Shown piece by piece: positions 1 to 11,344 of a stretch of 64,000 nucleotides of DNA. The stretch spans positions 5,270,001 through 5,334,000 of the forward strand of contig CM065304.1 of NCBI GenBank assembly GCA_033032175.1, given 5' to 3'. Position 1 is the first letter of the stretch; each line of letters begins with the position of its first letter. The translations under genes were made by a program, and so were the position numbers. This DNA comes from Saturnia japonica (taxonomy: Eukaryota > Arthropoda > Insecta > Lepidoptera > Saturniidae). The notes below the pieces were generated by a model. The model worked only from the letters and a program-made list of their open reading frames with translations. It was not told the origin of the DNA and ran no database searches.

Positions 1-1400
1 AAAATAATTGAACTTTTAGAAGGAGATAATGATAGACCAACCATAATTTTAAATGTATTAATTAATTAATTAAATTATTGAAGGCAATTTCAGCAGATTT
101 ATCAGACCAGTAAAGAAGAAGGTCATCGGCATATTGAAGAACATTTACATTCGGAATAAGGTAATGATCTAAATCGGAAGTATAGACATTATAAAAAAGA
201 GGACTCAACACAGACCCTTGCGGAAGACCTTTCCACAAGGTCCGTTTCTCTATATGTTACTACTTTGCAAAGTTATTAACCTACCTGACAACATATTAAC
301 TACAAGTTTAGAAAGATTTAAAGGAATATTAAGTCTATGGAGCTTTTGTAACAAAATAGGTAATTCAATATTATCATACTGCATTTATATCAAGGAAGGC
401 AGCAATAAAAAAATATTTTCAGAAAATGAAAGATGGATATCCGTTATCAGAATAGCAATGGTATTATTGTACTTTTACCCTTCTTAAATCCAAATTGACC
501 TTTTCCCAATAATTGCTTTGATTCAACTAACCATTATAATCGGGTTTTTACCAAATGTTCAGCAATATTTCCAAAGACAGAAGAAAGAGCAATTGGTCTG
601 TATGAAGCAGATTCTGCTGCATTTTTATTAGGTTTTAGAATAGGAACGATAATTTATGTTTTCCAAGAAGACGGAATGTTTCCGCCACGGAACACTACAG
701 TATTAACAATATCTAAATAATAAAAAGTGTACAATCATTAGCATTAACAAAGAAAAAATAGGGTATTCCATCTCTACCAGGAGATGAATCTTTTACATGG
801 TTAAGAACAATTTTCAATTCAGGAAAAAAAGGGTCATTAAATTCGGAAAAATAAAGGAGGAGCTAAATGATCTAAAAATTCATTACACAATATTACTGGA
901 ATCAGATAAAGCAGATTTAAATTGTCTTATATCACGCCAGACTTCTGAAGATTTAGTATTGGGAGAAATAGAAAGGCAAAACTTTCTTCAGCTATCAATA
1001 AATTTTTTTGTTTAAACATATCTTTAGTTGATTTAATGAGTTCTATTAGTTTATTATAATTGACAATAGACATGTTCTCACCATAATTTTTCTCAGCTTG
1101 CTTTCGTTTTGCTATTGCCACTTTACAATCTTTATCGCACCAAGGAGGAGACGGTATTTTACCCTTATATTTCTTTTTAATAGAAAACTTTTCATTTGCA
1201 GTTTTAACCATGGTGCTACAGAACAATTAACCTCAGCATCCTTACACACTGTCGGTATAAATGAGTATAGAGCTTTTATTTTATTTCTAAATAATTCCCA
1301 TTTATTATTATAATCGTAACTAGAATTCCTGCATAGTGAAGAACTATAGCGGTTAATATCGTGCATTTTGTTTTTTTATGACATGATTTTTAGTTCCAAT
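1..1400 (-). pseudogene. Non-LTR retrotransposon reverse transcriptase fragment (jockey/CR1/I-like), decayed
   Basis: The minus strand holds pieces of a LINE polymerase in several frames. From high to low coordinates there is a linker between endonuclease and RT (PPWCDKDCKVAIAKRKQA near 1150), then SPGRDGIPYFFFVNAND near 770. Next comes the box LPQGSVLSPLFYNV near 210, and then the catalytic box VLQYADDLLLYWSDKS near 120. This order is that of a LINE reverse transcriptase, which copies its own RNA at a nicked target. Stops and frame changes between the boxes show it is dead. The thumb and 3' end lie beyond the left edge, so the true length is unknown. The YADD aspartates are still readable. 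The clade is a guess from motif style; RT identity is confident. Confidence 0.8.
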
Positions 1401-1599
1401 AAATTATTATTATTATAAGGCGTTGTTTGTAAATTCCTTAAAATAGTGTTTAAGTGCAGGTACAGTGGGATTAAATTTAACAAAGAAAGCAGAAATAAAA
1501 GAAGCAGTTCAATACATAACACTAAGCCTTCCAAAAGCTTTGAGGAAGCCCGCCCTCTCACAGTGTTAGGAGAGAAGAATGCAGGCAGCAAGGTTGGTC

Positions 1600-4275
1600 C
1601 AATAAACTGGAAAGACTCAAATATTAGGTAAGCAGATTCTTTAACAAAGCTAATATAAAAAGTGTATTCGTTGCAAAAATCGCCTTAAGTGGAAAAACTT
1701 TTGTACAAACATAGAAGTAAACGGTAAAGCTAACAGAGTTAGGACGATTCTAGCTGCCGAACCAAACCGGGAAATTGGGTGCTAAAAAGGCTGATAACAC
1801 CTACACCACAACAATAACAGAACCACATGAACTTCTACTTCAAACACATTTCCCGTGATGTCACATGGACAAAACAACCAACTGGCAATTGACCAGCACC
1901 ATTACGCCCACGGAGGCAGACTGGTCAATCGCACAAACGGTTGTAACTGCAGTAAACCATACAAATCGCCAGGTATGGATGGTATTTTTCCGGGCTTCTT
2001 AAGGTGGGGTGCACCTTACCTAATTGGGATTCTTACAGTTATATTCAGGACATGTTTGGCATTCCGCTATGTACCATTGACATGGAGAGAAGTCAGAGTC
2101 CTATTTATACCAAATCAGGCAAAAGCTACTATACAGAAGCTAAATCTTATAGTCTTAATCTTATAGTAGAAGCTAAGTCTATAACATCTTTGTACTTATC
2201 ACAAACATCACTTTTACATCCACAATAACATGCGTATTGCGCAGGTAAATCCACCGAATTAGCACTACATGTAGTGATTACCAAAATAGAACGGGATTTA
2301 ATAAACAAAACACTCTGTCTGGCTGCCTTCTTAGATATAAAGGGGGCTTTCGACAAAACAAGTTTTAATAGCATCAGCGTAGCCTTGCAGAAGCATGGAG
2401 TCCATATGACGTTGGTCGATTGGATCATAAATATGCTAAAACACAGGGCAGTACGTGTTGATCTATGCGGAGAGACCAGGGGTGTGGTGGCAAGAAGATG
2501 CCTACAGGGCGGAGTCTTGTCACCATTACCATGGAATCTGGTGGCAAATGATCTGATCACCAGGCTCAACGCCCAACGCTTCTTCACAGTAGGCTTTGCA
2601 GATGATCTTGCCATACTCATTTTAGGTCACATTGCGAGTGTGGCATGCAATATCATGAACGATGCATTAAAGATCGTAGAAACATGGTGTACAGATAACG
2701 GATTAACCGTAGATGCAAATAAAACATTACTAGTAATGTTTACAAACAAAAGAAATTTATGAATTTATGGACTTCCATTCCTGTTCGAAACACAACTAAA
2801 ACTGTCTGAGGAAGTCCAATACCTAGGAAAACATTTGGACAGTAAAGTGAATTGGACAAAACATCTTAAAAACAAAATAAAGAAAGCCACGATATCATTT
2901 TGGCAATGCCGCAAAATGATAGGTAAAACACCGAGTCTCAGCCCAAAAATTACCTTGTGGCTTTACAATAGCGTAATAAAACCTTTAACATATGGTGCCC
3001 TAGTGTGGTGGACAAGAACTAAACTGATCACCACAATTAACAGGCTTCAGATATTTCAGGGATTGGCATTTGTTGCAATAACAGGACGCATGAGGACTGT
3101 CCCTATTGCAGCACTTGAAGCCCTGACTGGCCTGATGCCTTTATATCTTTAAGTGCAACAAGAGGCAGCTGTGGCTGCCTACAGACTCTGGGCTTTACAG
3201 CTGTGGGAATATGGTACTCGGGTACATCACACGACTATCATGGAGATTATGCCGAGGACAATCTACTGCTTTTGTCTAGCTATGATAGAGTACCCAAGAG
3301 CCACCAATATTCTAAAAGTTTTAACATCCAAATGCATGAGGAGCCGAGTGATAGCTCTAATATACACGAAATTAGAGTATACACTGACGGATCTATGATG
3401 AATACTGGCAACCGGAGCGGGCACCTTCTCGGATGACCTTAATATTCACAAAACAACAGCACTAGGCAAATACAACTCCATCTTCCAAGCGGAATGTGTT
3501 GGCATAATCCAAGCTGCAATTGCAGTACTACGTAGAGAGGTAATTGGTTACAACATCAGAATCCTATCGGATAGTGCAGCAGTACTACTGGCCCTGAATA
3601 GAGGAGAACAGAATTCAGGATTTATTACACAGTGTCACCATCTGCTGGAAAAGGTAAGTAAAACCAATAAGGTCACTATCCAATGGATTAAAGGACACCG
3701 TGGATCCAGAGGTAATGACTAAGCTGATAAACTCGCTAGGCGTGGCTCTGAGATGCAATTAGCAGGACCGGAGCCAATTATTCCCCTACCCTTCAGTCAT
3801 GTCCGCTCCTGGACCCGGGCTCGAGCTGTAAAACCACATCAAAACTACTGGGCATGTATAAAGGACTGCAGGCAGTCGAAGGAGGCTTTCCCGGATTTAA
3901 ACCCGAGATACTCCAGAAAACTACTCAGCCTGAAACGTGACAAACTCCGACAAATAATCGGTATTGTCACAGGTCACTGCTCACTTAATAAGCATCTATA
4001 TATACTGGGTGTTACAGACAGTCCTCTGTGTAGAGGGTGCATGACTACAGAGGAGACAGCCGCGCATGTGCTCTTGGAGTGCAGTAGCGTGGCGTCAGAG
4101 CGAGCACACTACCTTGGGACGCCGAGGACGACCAGGGAGGCTTGCGCCGGCATAAGCGAGCTGTTGGCATTTCTGGCGGACATCGGGTGGCTGGATTAGC
4201 AAAAACCATCCGACACGAAAAAAGGGCCCATCAGAGGCCTAGTTGCGGAAATCAGTCCGCTCACCAAGTAACAAG
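1600..4275 (+). pseudogene. Second non-LTR retrotransposon: RT, RNase H and zinc-knuckle tail, 5'-truncated and broken
   Basis: Plus-strand LINE opposite in direction to its left neighbour. An endonuclease-RT linker remnant lies at 1660-1900. RT follows at about 1960-2760 with KSPGMDGIFPGFLRWG, the palm motif LDIKGAFDKTSF, GGVLSPLPWNLV and the catalytic box VGFADDLAI. Thumb sequence runs to about 3150. An RNase H domain at 3370-3760 starts YTDGSMMNTG, keeps an acidic residue in FQAECVGI and ILSDSAAVLLAL, and has a stop inside its last motif (GND-stop-ADKLA). The C-terminal knuckle CRGCMTTEETAAHVLLEC precedes a stop at 4197-4199, followed by a short 3' UTR. An RNase H domain points to the I/R1-type groups of LINEs. 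At least three frameshifts and several stops make it non-functional; the endonuclease half is missing. Confidence 0.85.
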
Positions 4276-4479
4276 TAGTTAAAGAATATCCAATATTTTG
4301 TTTTGTTTTCAGTGTCTCATTTTCCATATATTAATTTATAATGTTTTCAAATATTTTACAATTAAACCACATATTCAGCCAAGTTTTCTCTATGTAATTC
4401 AGTCATAGTGTTCAGACGCATAAAATAATCAAATCGCATTGGCAGTACCATTATAATTCATTAACAACCGTAATCAATG

Positions 4480-5032
4480 ATATTGTTACGACCTGCTACA
4501 ACCCGATTAAAAATATAGAAAAATCCTGTTCCCGAAATATCTCGAAGCAAATACAAACTTCTCAGGACTTCGAAATAATGATAGCGTCGTAAGCAACCGC
4601 GGCGCATGTTTATGTAAACATCGCTGTTTACACACACATGTATAGGGCTTATCGCCTCGATTACGTCATGGAGTAGGCATTGAAAGTAAACATCAAGAAG
4701 GGTCGCGATGCTTCACGATGTTTCTACGGTCGTTTAGTGTAGGTATATACGCGACTCAGACGCGGCGCCGAGCAGTCAAGTTCGGTGAAGCTGTAAAAGC
4801 CGCAACTGCTCCAGGACCCCTAAGGCTAACAGTACAGCCAGTTCAAAAACAAATAAGCGCCGAGCAGTTCAGTTCCTTTTTTAATTAGATATAAAGCGAT
4901 AAAAGGAAGCGAAGCCACAGTGAAATAAATAACAGTGTTGTGAGTTCGTGTAATTTGTAACTGTGTGGAATTGAAATAAATCTTCTTCACGTCAAACATC
5001 GGCATTTTTAATACCCACGGTTATAACAATAT
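4480..5032. mobile_element. Solo LTR (gypsy-like) with 4-bp target duplication ATAT
   Basis: The LTR runs 4484-5028 (545 bp). It begins TGTTACGACC and ends GGTTATAACA, so the ends form the inverted pair TGTTA/TAACA. ATAT occurs directly before (4480-4483) and directly after (5029-5032), as expected for a target-site duplication. TATATA at 4743-4748 could be the promoter, and two AATAAA-type signals lie near 4924 and 4975. No internal retroelement sequence adjoins it, so it is probably a solo LTR left by recombination between two LTRs. A 4-bp ATAT duplication is typical of the 17.6/297 group of Ty3/gypsy elements; the family call is inference. Confidence 0.75.
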
Positions 5033-5046
5033 TTTAAATCACCGTA

Positions 5047-5130
5047 ATGAAGTTTATAATAATACTAGCTGTATCAGTGTGTGCCGCACCGCGTCGCTCC
5101 CAACGCACTCATGTCTTGTGTAGCCTTTAA
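5047..5130 (+). other. Short signal-peptide-like open frame beside the solo LTR
   Basis: A 27-codon frame starts MKFIIILAVSVCAAP and stops at 5128-5130. The start resembles the signal peptides of insect cuticle and other secreted proteins. It begins 18 bp after the LTR end. No further exon was recognised downstream, so it may be a gene remnant or chance. Confidence 0.2.
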
Positions 5131-5831
5131 TAATTGTTATTCTCACTTCCCATGTTTGCCTACAGCTTGCTTGTCAGATTTTTTGTTCGATCTGAGCTTA
5201 TTGTTAGCCTGAGGAGCCCTATCCAAAAACGGAGCCGCTTATGGCTTTTACAGCTTTACCGGGCTTGGGGCGAGCGCTTAAGGCACTCGGCTGCGAAAGC
5301 GTGGGTAATAATAATAAGTGCGCAAGGGTACCAAAGTGGCCGGACCTCGGCATGGGCTGTTGCCGCGATCTTAGTAATTCCCTATCCGTAAAATTCGAGC
5401 TAAACTAACATATACATGTATACATGTCCCTGCCTCCTAGGAGGAAGGAATTGTCCATGGTTACTGCTTCGTTCATTAGGATCGTATCATGAACTTATGT
5501 ATACTACTAGTGGTGTGGACTACTTTTATTTTTGCTCATATTGTTGATAATTTATATATAGTATCAATTGAGGACTAGCATGCATTTTCCGTATACAATT
5601 TTCATCAAAACTGGTTGAAAATTATTATTCTAATCTACAATTCTTAATACATATGTAAAGAAAAATGTAATTTTAAGATTTCCACGCATCAAGCGTCATC
5701 ATGGTAGACCGCGACATAGACTAATACTAGTCGCTCTGTAATCTGTGGTCGAATGATGACAATCTATGAAGCATCTAACTAGCTAGCTGTCAATTGAAAA
5801 TTTATAAAAAATAATTAATTTTGTTTCCCAG
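5131..5831. other. Non-coding stretch: possible repeat fragment and an imperfect hairpin
   Basis: 5195-5395 is richer in G+C than its surroundings and reads like a transposon remnant, but I cannot name it. 5580-5650 resembles the dispersed 'tacaattttcatcaaaac' repeat seen elsewhere in the window. At about 5686-5776 two arms (GTCATCATGG... and ...GAATGATGAC) can pair around ACTAATACTAGT. No gene seen. Confidence 0.4.
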
Positions 5832-5899
5832 TTGTGATTTAGGAATTGACATAGTCATTAATAACATTAAATGTCGTTTCTTTTATTACAGAGAAACTC

Positions 5900-5927
5900 A
5901 ATTCGTCCCATCCGACGAAAAAAGTTA
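5900..5927 (+). repeat. Left terminal inverted repeat core
   Basis: Starts AATTCGTCCCATCCGACG; pairs with 11317-11344 in reverse complement (26/28 identical). Confidence 0.7.
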
Positions 5928-6419
5928 CTTCTGCTGAATCATTACTTTTCAGTAGAGACGTTTGAATTTTCGTTCGGTTAAACTTGATTATAACTTTTTA
6001 ATTTAAAAAAATACAACAATTCTGTATTGTATAATTTTTAGTAGGGTTATGAGGGTTATTTGTTAATGAAATACTATTTTAAATATTCAGGTTTTCAGGA
6101 AATCATGGGTTCTAAAATCATATGTACTCATATACATAAGGAACCATAACTAAAAATTTGGTTTTAAGAGATTATAGAACTATTTTCGCCGTAGTTAGGA
6201 TTTCGGAATTAAGGACTATATTAATATGAAATCTTTTTCCATGGATATACAGATTTCTTAACAGTACCATGTAACTAAGAAATTGAGTACTATGATGCGA
6301 ATTACGAATAAAGTAACAATAAATATTCCTTAAATGACAGCTTTATTAGAAATAATTAAAATTACAATTTGTAAACATGGTAACACAATGATATTATAAA
6401 ATAACACCAAAAAAACCTC

Positions 6420-6892
6420 CTTTAAAGTTAAAAAAAAAAACATGGCATTAATCATACTGTTTTTTTTACTGATCTTTTTTGGACAAAAAAATCCTAAATT
6501 AAAGTTCTCATTTACTATGTCGCGGTACTGTCTCTCAGTTTTAGCTCGAACAGAATATTTTTCACTATCAACCCAATCTTTGTACATAGTGAACATACGA
6601 GAAATACTGAGGCAGCCATCTAAATATAACTTCTTGAGGTAATGTGACTCAATAGATTCAAAAGCTTTAACATGATCACATACACTGTTTATCATTTCGT
6701 CAACCATAACTTTTTTGTGCTTTTGATGCCGACCTCTTTGATCCTCACCCATTACAGTACTACCATCATATTTGTCCCATGAAGTTTTGATTACTTTACC
6801 ACTCATTCCAATAGTATTTAAAAACATTGTCTTACATACTTCTATTTTATTAGCAGCCGCATCCGATACTATAAGCGGCAAAAAATATTTGT
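6420..6892 (-). pseudogene. C-terminal continuation of the same split gene (RGRH / ESHY / PKK motifs)
   Basis: The frame resumes immediately after the BEL LTR with KYFLPLIVSDAAANKIEVCK, then KTMFLNTIGMSGKVIKTSW, DQRGRHQKHKK, SIESHYLKKLYLDG, and ends NENFNLGFFCPKK. In the family this order follows the cysteine module found at 9.3-9.6 kb, so the two parts are one gene cut by an insertion; about 20-30 residues at the junction are not visible. After PKK the expected DxCxxC-type continuation is missing and the frame runs into poly-T/A-rich sequence, so the 3' part of the gene is lost. The catalytic core, if it is a transposase, would lie in that missing part. Confidence 0.6.
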
Positions 6893-7269
6893 GTAGGAAA
6901 TGTAGTTATGAGGACATGTATCCACCACTCACCCGCACACGGAGATCCTTTTCTTCGGGGTACCCCGGCTGAGTTTGTGGCTTAGGTTGCTGATCTTCTT
7001 AACAAGGCACTGGTCTACACTGGCACTAGGATTTATTACGGTTTTAAGGAGATTATAACCGATTTTATAATTTTTCTCAACGCAGTTGCGCTCAGAGCGG
7101 TTTGCAAGTTGCGAGATACAAACGTACTACGTTTTTTGATAGAGGGCAGCACTTGCGTTCGTTTAAAGTGCGTTAAGGTAGATAGGTGGACAGATACATT
7201 CCATTTTACTAATAAAACTAATATAGAAAAAGATTTGTGCTGACATATACCCAATGAAAATACGGAACA
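6893..7269 (-). repeat. 3' LTR of the BEL/Pao element
   Basis: On the minus strand the LTR starts TGTTCCGTATTTTC directly after the purine tract and ends TTTCCTACA (ends TGT...ACA), about 377 bp. An AATAAA signal lies inside. The outer boundary is set by the resumption of the interrupted gene frame and could be off by a few bases. Confidence 0.6.
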
Positions 7270-7356
7270 TGCCGCCGACCTTAAAATAACTATCTTATTT
7301 TAAAGAAAATGATATAAACTAACTTAACATAAGACTACGATATGTTATAATAGTAC

Positions 7357-9301
7357 CTAGTCAATAGGTAAAGGACAGACCTTTACTACAGGCCTTTTGG
7401 TAAGGGTGTTACCCATGCGTACGGTTACAACACGAACAACCCCGTCGGCACCCGGATGAAGCTTATGCACACGAGCCAGGCGCCACTGCAGCGGTGGGAG
7501 GTTGTTGTCAATTAGCACAACTACAGTACCCTCAGCGAGGGGTGTGCTCGTATTATCGTGGAACCATTTACTTCTTTGTTGAAGTTGATGTAGATATTCA
7601 ACACTCTAGCGTTTCCAAAAATGTTGTACGGCCTGTTGAATGATTTGCCATCGAACGAGGCGACTAGGATTGTCAGTTGATAAGTCGACTTCAGGTAAGG
7701 AAACCAATGGTTCCCCAACTAGAAAATGTCCTGGTGTAAGAGGTAATAGATCACTGGTATCATTGCTCTGTACTCAAAGGGGCCTAGAGTTAAGTATAGC
7801 TTCTATTTGACATAGAAGTGTATTGAATTCGTCGTGATTCAAGGTAAGTTGCCCTATCACCCGGTAAAGATGAGATTTCATACTTTTGACAGCAGCCTCG
7901 AATATGCCACCGAAATGACTTGCATAAGGTGGGTTAAAATGCCAAGTTATCGATAAAGAAGTCAATTTTTCATTTATATGAGCTTAAGTTGTGTCATTTT
8001 GTAAAAAGGTTTGCAAATCCATCAAGTACCGATCGCAGCCGACAAAATTTCGGCCGCAATCCGAATAAACGTCAGTGCAAAGTCCGCGTCGGGAAATAAA
8101 ACGGCGTAAAGCATTAAGAAATGCTTCTGTCGATAATTCTGGTACCAACTCCAAATGCACTGCCTTCGTTGACATGCACACAAAGACGCATACATAAGAT
8201 TTGTATTTTATCGCGTTACGATATTTTCTTGACTTCAGAAAGAAATGTCCCGCGAAATCTACGCCTACATGTAGGAATGGCCTGAGAGTTCGCACTCTTG
8301 CAGCGGGAAGTGGAGCCATGGGTGGCTGCGGAGCAGACGGACGAGTGCGAAAACAGCGACTCAACGGCGCGTGCGCATTCGGACTGCATCGCGGGCAGAT
8401 AAGATCCAGTAGTTTTGAGATAAAAGAACTGATTTTGCTGCACGAGACTGATACCTCGATTTAAAGCGAATTTTGTTTCAGGGACGGTGATGCAAGAAGA
8501 CGAATAAGATTTTACCTTACGACATCTATAATAAAATCGAAAGATTATGGAAACAACGCGTAGTAATGTCGGTAATGACGAAAATCGTTCTAGAAATTGT
8601 AAGTCAGGAGTTAGTTGTTTGGATATAAAAACGTATTTTCGTCGTTCTTCATTTGTTTGTAAGTCAACATTGGAAATAGGCCAATCAGATTGGACCTGCT
8701 TAAGCCAGGTAGGCCCATTAAACCAAAGCTCATGGTCTAAGTTGGATGGTAGCACACCTCTGGATGCTGGATCCGCAGGATTATGCTCTGAGCGGACATG
8801 ACGCCAGTGTGCGGCGGGCACGCGGCTCGTGGTCTCTGTGACACGGTTAGACACAAAAGTACGCCATTCATGCGACGATGAGCGTAGCCATGCAAGTGTG
8901 ACCGCAGAGTCACTCCAAGCATACACATTTTCGATGGATAGAAAGTTAGTGTAGATATCTAGTATTTTATTAATTAGTTTTGATAAAAGAAAGGCGGCAC
9001 ATAACTCTAAGCGTGGAAGCGTTATTCGTTTCAAAGGTGCAACCTTTGTTTTAGCGAGAAGAAGATAAACATGAGCCGTGTCTTGAGCGTCAATGACACG
9101 TAGGTAGACACAAGCAGCATATGCCTTTTCGGAAGCATCCGAGAAACCATGTATTTGTATCTCGTTATTGTGATTAGGAAGCACGTGACGTGGCAAAGAG
9201 ATAAATTGAAGTAAAGGAAGTTCAGATATGAACGTTGACCAGAGATCACAAACGCCTTGAGGAGGAGCTTCATCCCAACCTGTGCCTGAAATCCATAGAA
9301 G
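7357..9301 (-). pseudogene. BEL/Pao pol remnant: RNase H region, integrase and C-terminal tail
   Basis: Reading from 9301 downward, the RT edge is ISGTGWDEAPPQGV, followed by the Pao-type RNase H region with GFSDASEKAYAACVYLR, NVYAWSDSAVTLAWLRS and EHNPADPASRG. A frame change near 8216-8364 leads to integrase. Motifs there are VGVDFAGHFF (first Asp), YSDCGRNFVG (second Asp) and [14 protein letters not shown] (Glu). A stop interrupts near 7985. The tail GTVVVLIDNNLPPLQWRLA and a sequence ending VKVCPLPID is the usual BEL C-terminus. This enzyme set would replicate and integrate the element; stops and frameshifts make it inactive. Confidence 0.85.
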
Positions 9302-10946
9302 TTGAATTAAATTGACAATAAATAACCACTGTTTTTCTTTATTAGATAGAGCCCAAAACCTTGAAAAAATTATTTGTCGATTAGCAGATGACAGTTTCTC
9401 AAAACATTTATAGCGACAATTACAAGGTGGTCTCAGTACTTTCTGGTCGACTACGTTACCTAACCTATTGATAAAAGCTTTACCCTGATTTTTAAGTAAT
9501 TTTCGTTTAACATCACACCATTTAGACACATTCCTTTTGCGTTTCCTTGATTTGCGTGGTTCGCTGGAAGCCCTATCAAGAGTATTCTGCCACATTTCAT
9601 GTACTCCGCAAAATTCATCATTGCATTTTTTATTTGCATGCCTGTTTAATGGCGAAGGCATAGGTGTAGGAATATTAAGACAATTTATTATATTATCATT
9701 GGTAGGGATGAATGGCATTGGAGAGTTATCGAAACTTGTAGTAACCTCTATGTCAAAAGGTGACTGACGGTTGTATAATGGACGACGGTTCCGTTATGTT
9801 AAATATACCCGCATTTAGAGAAGTTTCGTCTGGAACAGTGACACTACTTTCTATAAGTTGATCCTCTATTATGAGTTCTTGATCTAATAGTACGCCTTGT
9901 AAATTTTGATACACCTGCTCAGCTCCTTCTGGCAACGGAGAAGAACCATCCCGTGTCTCTTAAATATTAAGAAGTTAGTATTACAGAATAAATGGGTGAC
10001 ACAAAATATATTGTGAAATATTGATTAGATATTTTATGACTTAGATAAAAAACTATAACTGAAAAACAGAAGTAAATTTAAAAAAAATGTATGTAAGTAT
10101 GGATAATTTAAGTAACATAACATAGTATTACGCCTGTATCTTCGTAGGGTTAGGCAGAGGTGTATTTTTGTTTCCACCTACGGTTCGCCAACTATGTTTA
10201 AGTCCCACGTAATCCTTATTACGCGTATTAATTATGACTTAACTCATTATGCTAACAAAAGTACGTATTCGCTATGTAGTAATCATTAATGTCGTATAAA
10301 TCGCTTTACACTAGTAATAAAAAAAGAAAAATTAAATTATTCACAAGGGTTTTACTTTAGGCACACTATTAATATATAAGTTGTTAATTTCATAAAATTA
10401 AATATATTAGGAAAGTGAAAAATAAAACGTAAATAGTATTATCTTAAACGAGTTACGTAGAAAAAGGATACATATACACTAAAGACCAACCATCCCAGGT
10501 TCATTTCCGAATAAAATAGTTATGAGTACCTATACACCTTCAAAATTTTACCTACTTTCCATAGATTAATGGTAGATATCTATATATACCGTACCTATTA
10601 GGACTTTTATCTATGAAATTATTATAAAACTTATAATTGTATAAATCAGAATAAGGTAAAGAATTTCTTATGTTATTGTTTTTGTCAATTTATTTTAAAT
10701 AAGGTTGTATAAAATATTATGTGTCATTTTACTTGGGAATCGAATGGTAGAAATTTTTAAACCCTAAATTCTGAAAAACTGTTAAAATAATAATTATCAT
10801 GTAAATAAAAAGAAAATTTACTTACGTGTATCTAAATTATGATTACTATCTTCTGTTCTAAGATTTGTGTAGATAATATTATCTCTGTCAATTGCATTTT
10901 GTTGGTCAAGTGCCAAATTCAAAAGTTGTCTCGAACGACGATTCAT
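9302..10946 (-). pseudogene. N-terminal half of a multicopy insect protein gene (two exons), probably the transposon's own gene
   Basis: Exon 1 (10826-10946) encodes 40 residues starting MNRRSRQLLNLALDQQN and ends at a strong donor, GTAAGT. The intron ends with a TACTAAC-like branch site and an AG acceptor before 9958. The phase (1 nt plus 2 nt) keeps the frame into QTRDGSSPLPEGAEQ. The middle is acidic and low in structure. A stop at 9753-9755 follows, but the neighbouring frame continues (DIEVTTSFDNSP), so a 1-base shift separates the halves. Next is a basic stretch (SRKRKRNVSKW) and a cysteine-bearing module, LRPPCNCRYKCFEKL, ending FSRFWALSNKEKQWLFIV near 9310. I recognise this as the N-terminal part of a large uncharacterised insect family whose later part is RGRH...ESHY...PKK. 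BEL sequence replaces the reading frame after 9302. Function is unknown; it may be a transposase. Confidence 0.6.
9959..10825. other. Intron of the transposon gene, AT-rich
   Basis: Bounded by GTAAGT (donor, minus strand) and a TACTAAC-like branch site with AG. No coding sequence recognised inside. Confidence 0.5.
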
Positions 10947-11316
10947 TTTATTATTTTGTTAGTTTAGTGCGCTATGAAGTTAAATTATAATTATACAGAA
11001 GTCCACACCCAAGTAAAACTTCAAAACTTCAATAATTATTACGTTAACCAGCAAAGAGTGTCGTCTCCCGCGAAGACCGGTGGCGAGTGACGATAGAACG
11101 GCGTGTGCGCCTCTTGCGGGGTGGACATGCGAAACTTGTAAGTTTCTGTCTAGATACATACCTTTATACGTCGAAATTAAATCACATGTATCTTTTTAAG
11201 CCATTCAAATCTCAAAAAGTACTTGGATTAGAAAAATAATTTATACACAGAAATAAAGCTAGAGAGAACCATAACAAAACAAAAAAGGAAAACAATTTCA
11301 GTTATTTCATTAAATA
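10947..11316 (-). promoter_or_regulatory. Probable 5' leader/promoter side of the transposon gene
   Basis: Between exon 1 and the right inverted repeat lies an AT-rich segment with one clearly GC-richer island (about 11050-11130). Position argues for promoter or leader; no TATA box was assigned. Confidence 0.3.
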
Positions 11317-11344
11317 TAACCTTTTTCGTAGGATGGGACGAATT
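11317..11344 (-). repeat. Right terminal inverted repeat core
   Basis: Reverse complement starts AATTCGTCCCATCCTACG; partner of 5900-5927. Confidence 0.7.

Larger units (their letters stand above)
6893..9301 (-). mobile_element. 5'-truncated BEL/Pao LTR retrotransposon (RT edge to 3' LTR), nested
   Basis: Minus-strand retroelement with pol from about 9301 to the stop at 7357-7359, then a purine-rich tract (AAGGTCGGCGGCA) directly before an LTR. Gag, protease, most of RT and the 5' LTR are absent. Its truncated edge falls in the middle of a host-transposon coding exon. Loss of the 5' part must have followed insertion (deletion) or come from rearrangement, because LTR elements do not normally insert truncated. 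Confidence 0.75.

Noticed and set aside
218..1631. Plus-strand open frames in the first LINE
   Set aside because: They are antisense readings of the minus-strand reverse transcriptase, whose motifs are clear.
8201..8801. Plus-strand frames over the BEL pol
   Set aside because: Antisense shadows; minus-strand RNase H and integrase motifs explain the sequence.
4484..9301. Solo LTR at 4484 as the partner of the BEL element
   Set aside because: Its sequence differs from the BEL LTR at 6893-7269 and it has its own target duplication.
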